A DNA stretch of 64,000 bases from Bacillota bacterium (GTDB lineage: Bacteria; Bacillota; UBA4882; UBA8346): contig JAEZCE010000052.1 of NCBI GenBank assembly GCA_023429995.1, forward strand, positions 186,001-250,000. The letters run 5' to 3'. The first letter of the stretch is position 1, and every line of letters begins with the position of its first letter. The notes under the pieces are model-generated. The model searched no databases. It saw only the letters and a program-made list of their open reading frames with translations, and was not told the DNA's origin. The position numbers and the translations under genes are program-made. Of the stretch, positions 8,879-18,079 are shown one piece after another.

Positions 8879-10992
8879 ATCAGCCCGGTCAGTTCCCCGG
8901 TGTAGATGAGCGATAATTTGTGCATCGCCCGGGTACAAGCAATATATAAAAGCTTACGGTCATAATCCGTGTGATAAGTCTCACGATTGGCCGAAAGGAT
9001 GATTACCTCATCAAATTCAAGTCCTTTTGACATTTGAATCGAAGTAATCGTAATTCCTTTGGTAAATCTCTGGCTTTCAGGCGTGAGCAATTGGATATCG
9101 CAGTCTGCGGATAAAATTTGATATAGCGCATGGGCCGCGCCGTTTGTCTTTAGGATAATTCCCAGAGTCGCCTGGCCGCTGACCTGAAAAGCCTTGACTT
9201 TCCCCCTTGTTTTTGCCAGCTCATCCTGAGAATTGCTGCAAAAAAGGATTTCAGGAGTATCTCCGTGGCGTTCAACAGGTTCAAGCGCCGTTCCATTTTG
9301 TATCCTCTTGGCAAAAGTAATAATCTCGTAGGTCGATCGATAACTCTTGTTCAGCTCCACCATCTCGGCGGTTTCGTAAAGTCTCTTAAAGTCATGAAGA
9401 GAATGGAAATGATTGGGGTTGAGGGATTGCCCGAAGTCCCCAAGAATTGTCTTTTTGCAGTTGAAGAGCTTATTCATCACCACATACTGAACGGACGTAT
9501 AATCCTGCATTTCATCGATAACGAGATGCCGGATCAAGCGGTTTTCTTTCAAGCCCTCGAATGCCGCATGGAAATACATAAACGGATAAACATCCGCCCA
9601 TTCCAGTGTTTTCTTATCCGGCATCACGAATTTCTCAGGAATTTTCATGGCCCGATAAAAGTCTTTATAGAGCGCCAGCGTGTTTTTGATTTTGAACATA
9701 TCAAGCAATTTTCTTTCGATCGCTTTTTGCCTTGGTAATTCGTCACCCCGCAGGTTTTCCGCAGAAAACCGGTCATATATATCCACCGATACATCGTGCA
9801 GCCGCCGCTTCACCGGATAGCTCCGATAGGCATTGTAGCGCGTCAAAATCCATTCCTTGGTGGCTTTAAATTGGCCAAATTCATAGTCAACAGGTTCAAA
9901 ATATGCCAGGGCCGCATGGTCCAGATAATGGTCCATCCTATCAACAAAATCGATTCCCGATTTAAATCTCTCCCGCGCAGCCCAAGCGGGATCGTTCGTT
10001 TCAAGCGGGTCTTTGTCAGGTTCAAACCGGATGATTCCATCCAATTGTATCTCGGCAATATCGATAAAGCTCATTTGATAGAGGGCTTCTTCCCCTAATT
10101 CGGGCAGAACATTGGAAATATAGTCCGCAAATACCTTATTGGGGGAGAGAATAACCACATTGTTCACGGATAAGGTTTCTCTGTATCGATAGAGCAAATA
10201 GGCGATGCGATGCAGGGCGATGGACGTTTTTCCCGAACCGGCAACCCCTTGAATAATAAGAGTTTCTGCTTGCTCATTGCGGATGATTTGGTTTTGCTCC
10301 TTTTGGATGGTAGCGATGATCGTTTTCATCTTTTCATCCGATGTATGGGCGAGTTCCCTTTGAAGGACATCATCCTGGATGTTGATTGCGCTTTCCAACA
10401 CATATTCCATTTGTCCCTGGGAGATTTTAAATTGCCGCTTGCGGGTCAGCTCGCCTTTAATTTCCCCCAGCGGCGAATCATAACCGGCCAGGCCCAGCTG
10501 GCAATCATAAAACATGCTGGAGATAGGAGTTCGCCAGTCAAAAATTAGAATCGTAGATCCTTCCGTATCGGAAAAGGAGAATCTGCCAATGTAAAAAATA
10601 GAAGGCTCCGGGTCTCCTTCTTTACGGAAGTCGATTCGTGCAAAATACGGAGAATCTATCAACTTGGCGATTCGGTCCCGCATTTGCACCGCATGAATCC
10701 CCACGCTTTCAATTTGCTTCATGGCGAGCTCGTTTTGGAAAATTTCTTTGGGATCGATTTCATGGCGATAATTTGCCAGATAACGTTTTGAATCCATGTA
10801 TTCCTGATCATATCGCCGGACCGTTTCATCATAACGCTTTAAAGCTTTGTTCAGTTTCACCCTGATTTCACCCAAATGCGCGGTTTCCTCGGGGAAATTC
10901 AAATACGCCCTTGCATCCCGGGCCTTTCTTTCACTACCGGGAAGCGTTTCTTCTTGTATTTGTCCGTCTAAATGCGGCCTGTTCATCGTCAC
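8860..10992 (-). CDS. HelD-like superfamily 1 helicase / RNA polymerase recycling ATPase
   Basis: 710 residues. The N-terminus (about 1-200) is a charged helical arm. Walker A VAGSGKTSIALHR lies near residue 250, the Walker-B-like box IDEMQDY follows in the middle, and C-terminal helicase motifs (SYRSTYEI; QMSKGLEFDEVIIL) complete an SF1 UvrD-like motor. This architecture matches HelD/HelR proteins, which bind RNA polymerase and clear stalled or drug-bound enzyme; some confer rifamycin tolerance. The ATG overlaps the stop of the upstream AraC-GNAT gene by four bases, so the two are translationally coupled. Confidence 0.85.
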   Translation of the reverse strand: MTMNRPHLDGQIQEETLPGSERKARDARAYLNFPEETAHLGEIRVKLNKALKRYDETVRRYDQEYMDSKRYLANYRHEIDPKEIFQNELAMKQIESVGIHAVQMRDRIAKLIDSPYFARIDFRKEGDPEPSIFYIGRFSFSDTEGSTILIFDWRTPISSMFYDCQLGLAGYDSPLGEIKGELTRKRQFKISQGQMEYVLESAINIQDDVLQRELAHTSDEKMKTIIATIQKEQNQIIRNEQAETLIIQGVAGSGKTSIALHRIAYLLYRYRETLSVNNVVILSPNKVFADYISNVLPELGEEALYQMSFIDIAEIQLDGIIRFEPDKDPLETNDPAWAARERFKSGIDFVDRMDHYLDHAALAYFEPVDYEFGQFKATKEWILTRYNAYRSYPVKRRLHDVSVDIYDRFSAENLRGDELPRQKAIERKLLDMFKIKNTLALYKDFYRAMKIPEKFVMPDKKTLEWADVYPFMYFHAAFEGLKENRLIRHLVIDEMQDYTSVQYVVMNKLFNCKKTILGDFGQSLNPNHFHSLHDFKRLYETAEMVELNKSYRSTYEIITFAKRIQNGTALEPVERHGDTPEILFCSNSQDELAKTRGKVKAFQVSGQATLGIILKTNGAAHALYQILSADCDIQLLTPESQRFTKGITITSIQMSKGLEFDEVIILSANRETYHTDYDRKLLYIACTRAMHKLSLIYTGELTGLIKKDVL

Positions 10993-11840
10993 TCTTTGCT
11001 CTCTTTCTCTTGGTTGGGTATGATCATTTTCTGCGTCGGATAGCCAAATTCAGTCAGCAGTTCTGCCTCGGAAAAGCCAAGCTCTTTCAGAATCTTTCGA
11101 TAGCCGGTATCTGCTTTGTCGCCTTCGCGAAAGGTCGTTATGGTGATATTTTGATGTTCAAGGAGCTCTGAGAGGGCCTTATCCAAAAAAGCTCTTGAAA
11201 GGGCTTGTTTTCGATAAAGCGGATGAATTCCCAGAAAATCAATGCTCCCTGTAGTATAGGAGATTATCATCATGCCGATTGCCAAGTCGCCCTCGGTCAT
11301 GATTAAAGCGCTGTGCTGCGCAATACTTTGTCTGAGCGCGTTGAGGTGTTCTTTCTCGATGAGATTGGGAAATCCGTCAATCACCAGCCGCACCAGGTCC
11401 ATCCACAGAGATATATCCTCCTCGGTCGCAAACCGTAAATCCCTTTTTGCCGCCGGTCTTTTCAAGTTTAGAGCAGCATGATTGCTGAAATTGTATTTCA
11501 ACTGCAATGGATAAAACACCTCATTTCTTCGAAATTGTAGGGGAGATTGCTTATACATTGCCTTAAAGATGCTGGTAAATGCCTGCTGGCTTCCATACCC
11601 CGCCAGCAGCGCGATCTCAATAATGGGTTTTTCAGAAAACGTAAGCAGTTTTGCAGCTTCAGTCAGTTTACGGCGCAGAATATAATCGTGAATGGTTAGT
11701 CGGACCATATCCGTGAATATGCGGTGCAGATGGTATTTGGAATAATGTACACCCTCCGCCACGATATCTAAATCAAGATTCTCCATCAGGTGGTTCTCAA
11801 TGTAGTCGATGGCTGTGATAACATTTTTAAGTTTGTTCAT
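10989..11840 (-). CDS. AraC-type DNA-binding domain fused to a GNAT acetyltransferase domain
   Basis: 283 residues. The N-terminal ~100 residues are an AraC/XylS double helix-turn-helix (HYSKYHLHRIFTDMVRLTIH; GYGSQQAFTSIFKAMYKQSP). The remainder (about 125-283) is a GNAT-like domain with a GIHPLYRKQALSRAF acetyl-CoA loop-like segment and the terminal LGFSEAELLTEFGYPT. The order, DNA-binding domain first and GNAT second, is less usual than plain AraC sensors. It is translationally coupled to the HelD-like helicase, so it probably controls that gene, possibly sensing a small molecule it can acetylate. Confidence 0.85.
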   Translation of the reverse strand: MNKLKNVITAIDYIENHLMENLDLDIVAEGVHYSKYHLHRIFTDMVRLTIHDYILRRKLTEAAKLLTFSEKPIIEIALLAGYGSQQAFTSIFKAMYKQSPLQFRRNEVFYPLQLKYNFSNHAALNLKRPAAKRDLRFATEEDISLWMDLVRLVIDGFPNLIEKEHLNALRQSIAQHSALIMTEGDLAIGMMIISYTTGSIDFLGIHPLYRKQALSRAFLDKALSELLEHQNITITTFREGDKADTGYRKILKELGFSEAELLTEFGYPTQKMIIPNQEKESKE

Positions 11841-12240
11841 CGTAAACCTCTTTCGACCAATATTATAACAAGCAGAAGATAAATTGTTTTAATCATTCTT
11901 GCTTTTTTTTGCGGGCTACGTTTATCTCCGCTTTTTTAAGATAATACCGCCATTCGAGATGAAGGGAATGCCCCGGCCTAACCTGGATTCAGCGGTTTAA
12001 AAGGGGTCCATTCCGCCGAACCTTTTAAGGATTAGCCGATATTGACCGGGAGCAATGATAAGATTCTCCCTGGTGATCGTAAGTTTACCGCCTATCCATC
12101 CTCGTCATTTGGTTATAAAATGGATCTGACTCTAATTCTGCTTTAGTAAATTAGACTTGGTTTTGAAAATAACGCGCTAAATCTTCCGCGATTATTTTTA
12201 AAAAGATTTTATACTCTGCATAACAAAGAGGTATAATTTA
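11841..12240. other. Intergenic gap between divergent genes
   Basis: 400 bases separate the minus-strand AraC-GNAT gene from the plus-strand lyase gene. I see no supported gene. An AAAAGG...CCTTTT inverted pair near 12000-12035 is a weak hairpin. AAAGAGG lies upstream of the lyase ATG. No confident -35/-10 pair was identified. Confidence 0.4.
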
Positions 12241-14232
12241 ATGCTTCAATTCAATCAAAGCCAGCTTGAAAGCTACCGGGTAAGGTTGACCCAAGATAAC
12301 TCCATAATTTCCTGGATGAAGCATCAAGTAAAACCCTTGATCGACCATGGAATCCTGGCGCCAAGCGAGGGAATAGCTACCTGGCCCCATTATTACTATT
12401 GTTCGAAACATTCCGTACCTCTAAGTTTTCAGCTTAACAGTCCGGAGAAACATGTCTGTCCGGTTGACGGGGAAGTCTTAACTGGTGAGCCTTATGATGG
12501 CGCGTGGTGGCGGATTGTCAATGGATTAAACGCCCAGGGGTGTTATTATTTCGGTTTATTATGGATTTTTACTCAAGAACGACAGTTTCTGGAAATGGCA
12601 AAAGAGATTTTGCTGAAATACGCTCAACATTATCCCCATTACAAGGTTCATGGCGGAATTCCTTATAACGGACCGGGAAAAGCCAATGCCCAGACCCTTT
12701 GTGAGGCAATGTGGCTTCGCCCGTTAGCTCTTGGTTATGACTTCATCGTTGACAGCCTAACCCTTGATGAACAGGCAAAAATTGAAACCGACCTCCTGAC
12801 GCCCGGAGCCGAATTTCTAAAAGAATATCGAACGTCGCAGCTTCATAATCATGAAGTGATCATCAACACCGCCATGGGAATATTAGGAATTTTACTGCGG
12901 CGGGAAGATGTTATCGAATATGCGGTTCATGCCAAGTACGGGTTGGAGTATCAGCTCGAAAACGGTCTGTTAAAAGACGGATTCTGGTTTGAAGGCTCCA
13001 TCGGATATCATTTTTTTGCCCTGGAATCATTTATGGCTTTTGAAAAATTCGCTTATCATACCCCTTACCGCCTGAATCACCCGAGATTTCCGGCAATGAT
13101 GCAAATCCCGCTGAAACTCATTCAGCCCGACTACCAGTTTCCCCTGTTGAATGATGCCAGTTATGGCGAAAAGAATGAACAGTTGGAGGCTATATATGAA
13201 TTCGGCTTTCGTGAATACGGTAATCCAGAATTTTGTTGGCTGTTAAACCGGATTTATCAACATCATCCGCGACAAGCAAGTCTGGCGGCATTTCTTTATG
13301 GAGTCCCTCGTTTACCCGAGACCCGGGAGATGGAACTTACCCATTATCACGATGCCGCCGGATCGGGCTTGACGATCTTCCGCGGGTCAAACCGCCGGTA
13401 TTTACTGGTCAAACATGGCCCGTTCGGCGGTGAGCATGACCATTACGACCGGCTTGGAATTTCTTTTCTGGCATTTGGCGAGCGGATCGCCCCCGATCTG
13501 GGAACCACCGGTTATGGGGCCAAACTTCATTATGATTACTATAAAAACACCGGCAGCCATAATACGGTCATGATGAATGAAGAAAACCAACCACCGGCTG
13601 ATGGAAAGGTATTAAGGTTTGTTAAAGGCCCGGACTACACTTTATTGGATACCGAAGTCAAATGGGACGGCGGTTATCCGGGTTTGGACTCGCACACGAT
13701 TGTTCAATGGGATGAACGGAGTTATAGCGGAGTCGCCATGCGCCGGATTATTTTATGGTGCGACCATTATTTTGTGGAAGTTTTTAAAATAGAGGGTGTT
13801 AAAGAGGCCACCATCGACTGGGTACTCCACGTCCCGGGAAAGTTGGCGACCGGTTCGACCCGGAGTTATCCAGGCATCTTCAGCAAGAAAAAACCTTTTA
13901 CATATCTTAAAAATATTCAGACCCTCAACCGGTCCGGTGTGGTTAAATCCAGTTGGTTATTGCAGCGCTGTCAATTCAACCTTTATAGTTACAGTGACGC
14001 TACCAATCTATTGTTATATGCGGATGGGCCGGATAACCCCTCGACCGGGGATATTTCCTACTTTATCAACCGGGTCCGGGGTAAACAAGCTCTTTATGTT
14101 AACCTATGGGAAGTGGTTGGCGGGGATGACTCCGGCGTTCGAAATGTGGACTGCCGGATTGAGAGGGAAGTTATCACCGTAAGTGTGGTTCAAGAGGGTC
14201 GGACAAACCAGTACCCAATCCGGCTGGAATGA
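12241..14232 (+). CDS. Heparinase II/III family polysaccharide lyase
   Basis: 663 residues. An N-terminal alpha/alpha-toroid (about 1-350) contains the conserved HNHEVIINTAMGILG motif. The C-terminal beta-sandwich heparinase-II/III domain (about 360-600) contains GPFGGEHDHYDRLGISFLAF and TGSHNTVMMNEENQ, which carry conserved histidine and tyrosine residues. There is no signal peptide, so the enzyme probably acts on imported uronic-acid-containing oligosaccharides in the cytoplasm. It opens a plus-strand polysaccharide locus with YesM/YesN, a sugar ABC transporter, GH130 and a GH28-like enzyme, all in the same orientation. Confidence 0.88.
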   Translation: MLQFNQSQLESYRVRLTQDNSIISWMKHQVKPLIDHGILAPSEGIATWPHYYYCSKHSVPLSFQLNSPEKHVCPVDGEVLTGEPYDGAWWRIVNGLNAQGCYYFGLLWIFTQERQFLEMAKEILLKYAQHYPHYKVHGGIPYNGPGKANAQTLCEAMWLRPLALGYDFIVDSLTLDEQAKIETDLLTPGAEFLKEYRTSQLHNHEVIINTAMGILGILLRREDVIEYAVHAKYGLEYQLENGLLKDGFWFEGSIGYHFFALESFMAFEKFAYHTPYRLNHPRFPAMMQIPLKLIQPDYQFPLLNDASYGEKNEQLEAIYEFGFREYGNPEFCWLLNRIYQHHPRQASLAAFLYGVPRLPETREMELTHYHDAAGSGLTIFRGSNRRYLLVKHGPFGGEHDHYDRLGISFLAFGERIAPDLGTTGYGAKLHYDYYKNTGSHNTVMMNEENQPPADGKVLRFVKGPDYTLLDTEVKWDGGYPGLDSHTIVQWDERSYSGVAMRRIILWCDHYFVEVFKIEGVKEATIDWVLHVPGKLATGSTRSYPGIFSKKKPFTYLKNIQTLNRSGVVKSSWLLQRCQFNLYSYSDATNLLLYADGPDNPSTGDISYFINRVRGKQALYVNLWEVVGGDDSGVRNVDCRIEREVITVSVVQEGRTNQYPIRLE

Positions 14233-14349
14233 TAGCTGAAAAATATTATGAAACGCAAGAGAACAATTCCCATCAAGAGATCTGGCCGGTTCAACCGATA
14301 CATCAATGGATAGTATTTTTAGTCAATACTCATAGGATGGGGTAAAATA

Positions 14350-16167
14350 ATGTTTTTGATTCATAACATCCCGAAATGGACCTACCGGTTTCATAACTTA
14401 AAGTTACAAAATAAAATAATTATCGCCACTATTTTTTGTGTGCTCTTTTCCACCGTTTTTTTAGGCTATTTTGCATTAAAACTTTCCACGGGTATCATTG
14501 AACGAAATGCTTATAAACAAACGAATGAGACCATCCAATCCTCCGCTAAATACCTGGATGAAAAAATAAAAAGCTTATTGATAAATATCAACTATATGGT
14601 AATCAATGAAAATTTTAAAGAGGCGGTCATTAAAGTAGTGGTTGATGAGAATTTTAATCAAGGAGTTGAATTCTCAAAGATTGAACCGGTTATTTCCCAA
14701 GTACGGGTCACCAGTCCGTTAATTGATTCCGTCTATGTTGTGACACCCCGGATTATTTTTTATGATACCACGAAACTCCCCATTACACGGGATGAAATCT
14801 TGAATACCCCGATTTATAAACGATTTCTTAAAAACAAATTGATTATCTGGGGACACCCGGGTGAAGCAACCTGGTTGAAAGAAAAAGGGGGTATGATTCC
14901 AGTCTTCATTAGTATAAATCTTGGCCCCGAAAAAGCTCCCAGTATTCAACCGGCTGATGTTTTTATGATGGTTCATCTAAAAGAATACAATATCATTCAG
15001 GATCTATCCGAATTCCGAAACCGTTTTGCAGCTGAAAGCTATCTATTAGGCCGGGATGGAGAAATAATCTCCCATAGTCCCGAAGCTAAATATCTCGATA
15101 TTCTTCAGGAACAAAAAGTTATTCGCAATATGGCTCAAAAAGATAGCCAATATTTTTATTATGTCGTCAACAAGGAAAAAGTACTGGTCAATTTTGCGAC
15201 TTTATCCGTCAATGGCTGGAAATTGGTTACCATTACCCCGGTCGAACAATTATTGGGAGAGGTTCAGTATATCCAGTGGGTGACTTTGATTGTCGGAGGT
15301 TTATGCACGGTTTTTTTAATTTATATCTCAATTATTGTTGCAAAAATGGTAACTAAACCCCTTTATAAGTTGCAAACAGTCATGGGGAGAGTACAAAACC
15401 GAGACTTTTCAACCCGGTTTGAACCCAAGTATGATGATGAAGTCGGGGAACTGGCCAATAACTTTAATGTCATGTTGGACGAGATTAACTTATTGATTGG
15501 GCAGTTAAAAGATGAACAAGAGAAATTTAAGATTGAACAAAAGTTAAAACAGGTGGCTGAGCTTAATGCGTTACAATCCCAAATCAATCCGCACTTTTTA
15601 TATAATACGCTGGATTCAATCTATTGGAAAGCCTTAACCGGAGGTAACGAACAGGTAGCCGAGATGGTAATCTCTTTGGCGGAGTTTTTCCGGCTGGGGT
15701 TAAACAAAGGCAAGGAAGGAATCTTTATTGAACAAGAAGTAAAGCATGTGGAGCGGTATCTTTTCCTTCAAAAAAATATTTACGAAGGCAAGTTTACCTA
15801 TGAAATCATGGTGGAACCGGAAGTATACCACTGTATGATTCTGAAATTTGTTTTGCAACCATTGGCCGAAAATGCTTTAATCCATGGTTTTTCCGAGATG
15901 AAACAGGGCGGAAAGATCCAAATTATTGTAAAAAAAGCCGGTCGCCAGATTTGCCTGGAAGTTACCGACAACGGCAAAGGATTTGAAGTGGAGAAAATTC
16001 AGCAAGCCCTCCTTGAAGAGCAGCCTAGCCAGAGCGGCTACGCTCTTACCAACATTCATCGCCGTTTGAAACTCCATTACGGAGACGCTTATCGTATGGA
16101 GATGTATAGTGAGGCTTATCGGCAGACAAGTATCAGGATTTGGATTCCGGCGCTGGAGGAGATTTAA
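14350..16167 (+). CDS. YesM-type sensor histidine kinase
   Basis: 605 residues. TM1 lies near residues 25-45, a large extracytoplasmic sensor at ~46-310 and TM2 near 315-338. A HAMP linker follows, then the His-kinase domain with the phospho-acceptor histidine at about residue 415 in QINPHFLYNTLDS. The N box PLAENALIHGF and G box VTDNGKGF complete the ATPase domain. HPK7/YesM kinases control carbohydrate uptake genes. The response-regulator ATG follows the stop by one base, with its GGAGGA site inside the kinase gene, so the two are coupled. Confidence 0.93.
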   Translation: MFLIHNIPKWTYRFHNLKLQNKIIIATIFCVLFSTVFLGYFALKLSTGIIERNAYKQTNETIQSSAKYLDEKIKSLLININYMVINENFKEAVIKVVVDENFNQGVEFSKIEPVISQVRVTSPLIDSVYVVTPRIIFYDTTKLPITRDEILNTPIYKRFLKNKLIIWGHPGEATWLKEKGGMIPVFISINLGPEKAPSIQPADVFMMVHLKEYNIIQDLSEFRNRFAAESYLLGRDGEIISHSPEAKYLDILQEQKVIRNMAQKDSQYFYYVVNKEKVLVNFATLSVNGWKLVTITPVEQLLGEVQYIQWVTLIVGGLCTVFLIYISIIVAKMVTKPLYKLQTVMGRVQNRDFSTRFEPKYDDEVGELANNFNVMLDEINLLIGQLKDEQEKFKIEQKLKQVAELNALQSQINPHFLYNTLDSIYWKALTGGNEQVAEMVISLAEFFRLGLNKGKEGIFIEQEVKHVERYLFLQKNIYEGKFTYEIMVEPEVYHCMILKFVLQPLAENALIHGFSEMKQGGKIQIIVKKAGRQICLEVTDNGKGFEVEKIQQALLEEQPSQSGYALTNIHRRLKLHYGDAYRMEMYSEAYRQTSIRIWIPALEEI

Positions 16168-16168
16168 T

Positions 16169-17788
16169 ATGTACCGTATGATGATTGTGGATGACAAAGA
16201 TGATATCATTCAGGGAATCCGATCGATGGGACGATGGCCGGAAATCGGAGTGGAAATAACCGGGTGGGCCAATAATGGGGAAGAAGCTTTGGCGGTAATG
16301 GAAGAAAATAAACCGCAGATTGTGATTACGGATATTAAAATGCCGGTTATGGATGGCCTCCAATTAACCCAGTCCATCAAAAAGCGGTATCCGGAAATCA
16401 AGGTGATTATTCTCAGCGGATATGATGAATTTCAATATGCGCAGCAAGCGTTGAAACTTGGCGCCGAGGAATATTTATTGAAGCCGATTCGAATCCATCA
16501 ACTTCAAGAGGTTATTTTGCGGGTAATCCACAAATTGAAAGATGAAAAATTAAAACAGGAAGAAGAGACAAAGGTATTAGAACGTTTAGCGCAGAGTTTA
16601 CCGCTGTTACGGGATAAATTTCTACAGCGGCTATTGGAAGAACCCGGCAGTCTAAATGAGGAAGAGGTATGCCAACGGTTAAATTTTTTGGAAGTGGATT
16701 TATATCCGGAATATTTGGCGGTATTGGCTGTAGAGATCGATCATTATAACGGAGTTATCGACCCAAATAGTTATCGGCAGATGGAATTGTTGGGTCAGAA
16801 CCTTATCCAACTAAAAGCCGAGTTCCACCGGGAAGCAGGTAAAAGTATAATCTTTACCGATAAAAAAGAGCGCTTTGGATGGATCGTCTCGGTACCGGGA
16901 TTAAACCATTTACCGGAAACAAACCAAACTGTTTTTGCCTTAGCCGAAAACATTAGTATCCTAGCCCAAGAAAAAGCAAAGGTTACTGTCTCTATCGGTA
17001 TCGGCCGTTTTTACGCGGGTTTTTTACAATTGTTTCATTCTTATCAGGAAGCAGTCGAGGCGCTGTCCCATAAATTTTTGTTGGGAGCCAATCAGATTAT
17101 TCACATTGATGATGTATTACCCGACCCAAAGCTGCATTTTCACTACCCGCTGGAATTGGAGAGAGAGTTGCTGGTATCCTTAAAAGCCGGAACCAGGCAA
17201 GAAGGAATGCATCTGCTGGATTCCTATTTTGAGGTTTTGGATCAATATGCCGTTTGCTCCCCCAAGCTCATCAAGAAGTACTTAACCGGTTTGGTAGCAT
17301 CGATATCCAGAATTCTGTTGGAAATGAATATCGACGAACTTCAACTAACAGGAGGGGAAGAGGATTTACTTACCCAAATTACCCAACTGGATACTTTGGA
17401 GAAAACGAAACCATGGCTTGGTAAGTTAATTGAGGGAATTTACTTGGTGAGTTCATGTGAAAAAAAGCATAAAACACAAACCAAGATGGAAAAAGCCAAA
17501 GGATACATCGGTGAACATATGGCTGATGAAATCTCTTTGCATGCGGTAGCGAATTTTATCGATTTAAGTCCCAATTATTTTACCACATTGTTTAAAGAAT
17601 ACACGGGTGAGACTTTTATGGATTATGTCATTCGGGTGCGGATCGATAAAGCGAAAGAACTGTTAACAACCGGGCAATTTAAAGTCTATGAGGTCGCAAA
17701 TACTGTTGGCTATTCCGATGCCAGATATTTCAGTGAAATCTTCAAAAAATGGGTAGGCATGGCTCCAGCCGAATACATTAAAAATTAA
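16169..17788 (+). CDS. YesN-type response regulator with AraC output domain
   Basis: 539 residues from ATG 16169 (GGAGGA immediately upstream; an earlier in-frame start at 16109 lies inside the kinase gene). The receiver domain (1-120) has the acidic pair DDKDD near residue 8, the phospho-acceptor D55 in ITDIKMP and the conserved KPI near 105. A middle region of ~270 residues has a weak cyclase-like segment (VSIGIGRFYAG). The C-terminal ~100 residues are an AraC double HTH. It is expected to activate the following ABC transporter operon. Confidence 0.93.
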   Translation: MYRMMIVDDKDDIIQGIRSMGRWPEIGVEITGWANNGEEALAVMEENKPQIVITDIKMPVMDGLQLTQSIKKRYPEIKVIILSGYDEFQYAQQALKLGAEEYLLKPIRIHQLQEVILRVIHKLKDEKLKQEEETKVLERLAQSLPLLRDKFLQRLLEEPGSLNEEEVCQRLNFLEVDLYPEYLAVLAVEIDHYNGVIDPNSYRQMELLGQNLIQLKAEFHREAGKSIIFTDKKERFGWIVSVPGLNHLPETNQTVFALAENISILAQEKAKVTVSIGIGRFYAGFLQLFHSYQEAVEALSHKFLLGANQIIHIDDVLPDPKLHFHYPLELERELLVSLKAGTRQEGMHLLDSYFEVLDQYAVCSPKLIKKYLTGLVASISRILLEMNIDELQLTGGEEDLLTQITQLDTLEKTKPWLGKLIEGIYLVSSCEKKHKTQTKMEKAKGYIGEHMADEISLHAVANFIDLSPNYFTTLFKEYTGETFMDYVIRVRIDKAKELLTTGQFKVYEVANTVGYSDARYFSEIFKKWVGMAPAEYIKN

Positions 17789-17807
17789 GCGATAGACGAT
17801 GGAATAG

Positions 17808-17819
17808 CGTTTTAAAACG
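17808..17819. repeat. 12-bp perfect palindrome after the response-regulator gene
   Basis: CGTTTTAAAACG is a perfect dyad just downstream of the yesN-like stop codon. It could be a protein-binding site for control of the following operon or part of the 3' structure. There is no second copy nearby, so the function is open. Confidence 0.3.
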
Positions 17820-17848
17820 TTCTGTTGCAAAAGAATTTTCATTGATCG

Positions 17849-17903
17849 AAAAACGCAATATATTGGTGAGAAGTTACAAATCAGTTCAATATATTGCGTT
17901 TTT
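17849..17903 (+). terminator. Long perfect hairpin, likely terminator of the two-component operon
   Basis: Two perfect 17-base arms (17849-17865 and 17887-17903; AAAAACGCAATATATTG and its complement) enclose a 21-base loop. The right arm ends in a run of T, as expected for a rho-independent terminator, and the A/T ends make it potentially bidirectional. It separates the regulatory genes from the binding-protein gene at 18080. Confidence 0.75.
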
Positions 17904-18079
17904 TATCTTTTGAATGTTTTTGCAGCGGACCCTACTTTTTTTAATTCAGAAATCGGCTGTAAAAATCAGCAAATCAAATCGGAAGAAATACCCCGTATTT
18001 CGTAAGGATGTCTCGTTGTGGAAAAAGACAAATGACGTTACAATTAAATTACAAATTCTTGAATGGGAGATGACATATA

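Noticed and set aside
9265..9738. Open frames antisense to the helicase gene
   Set aside because: Helicase motifs and coding pattern on the minus strand are clear; the plus-strand frames show no family features.
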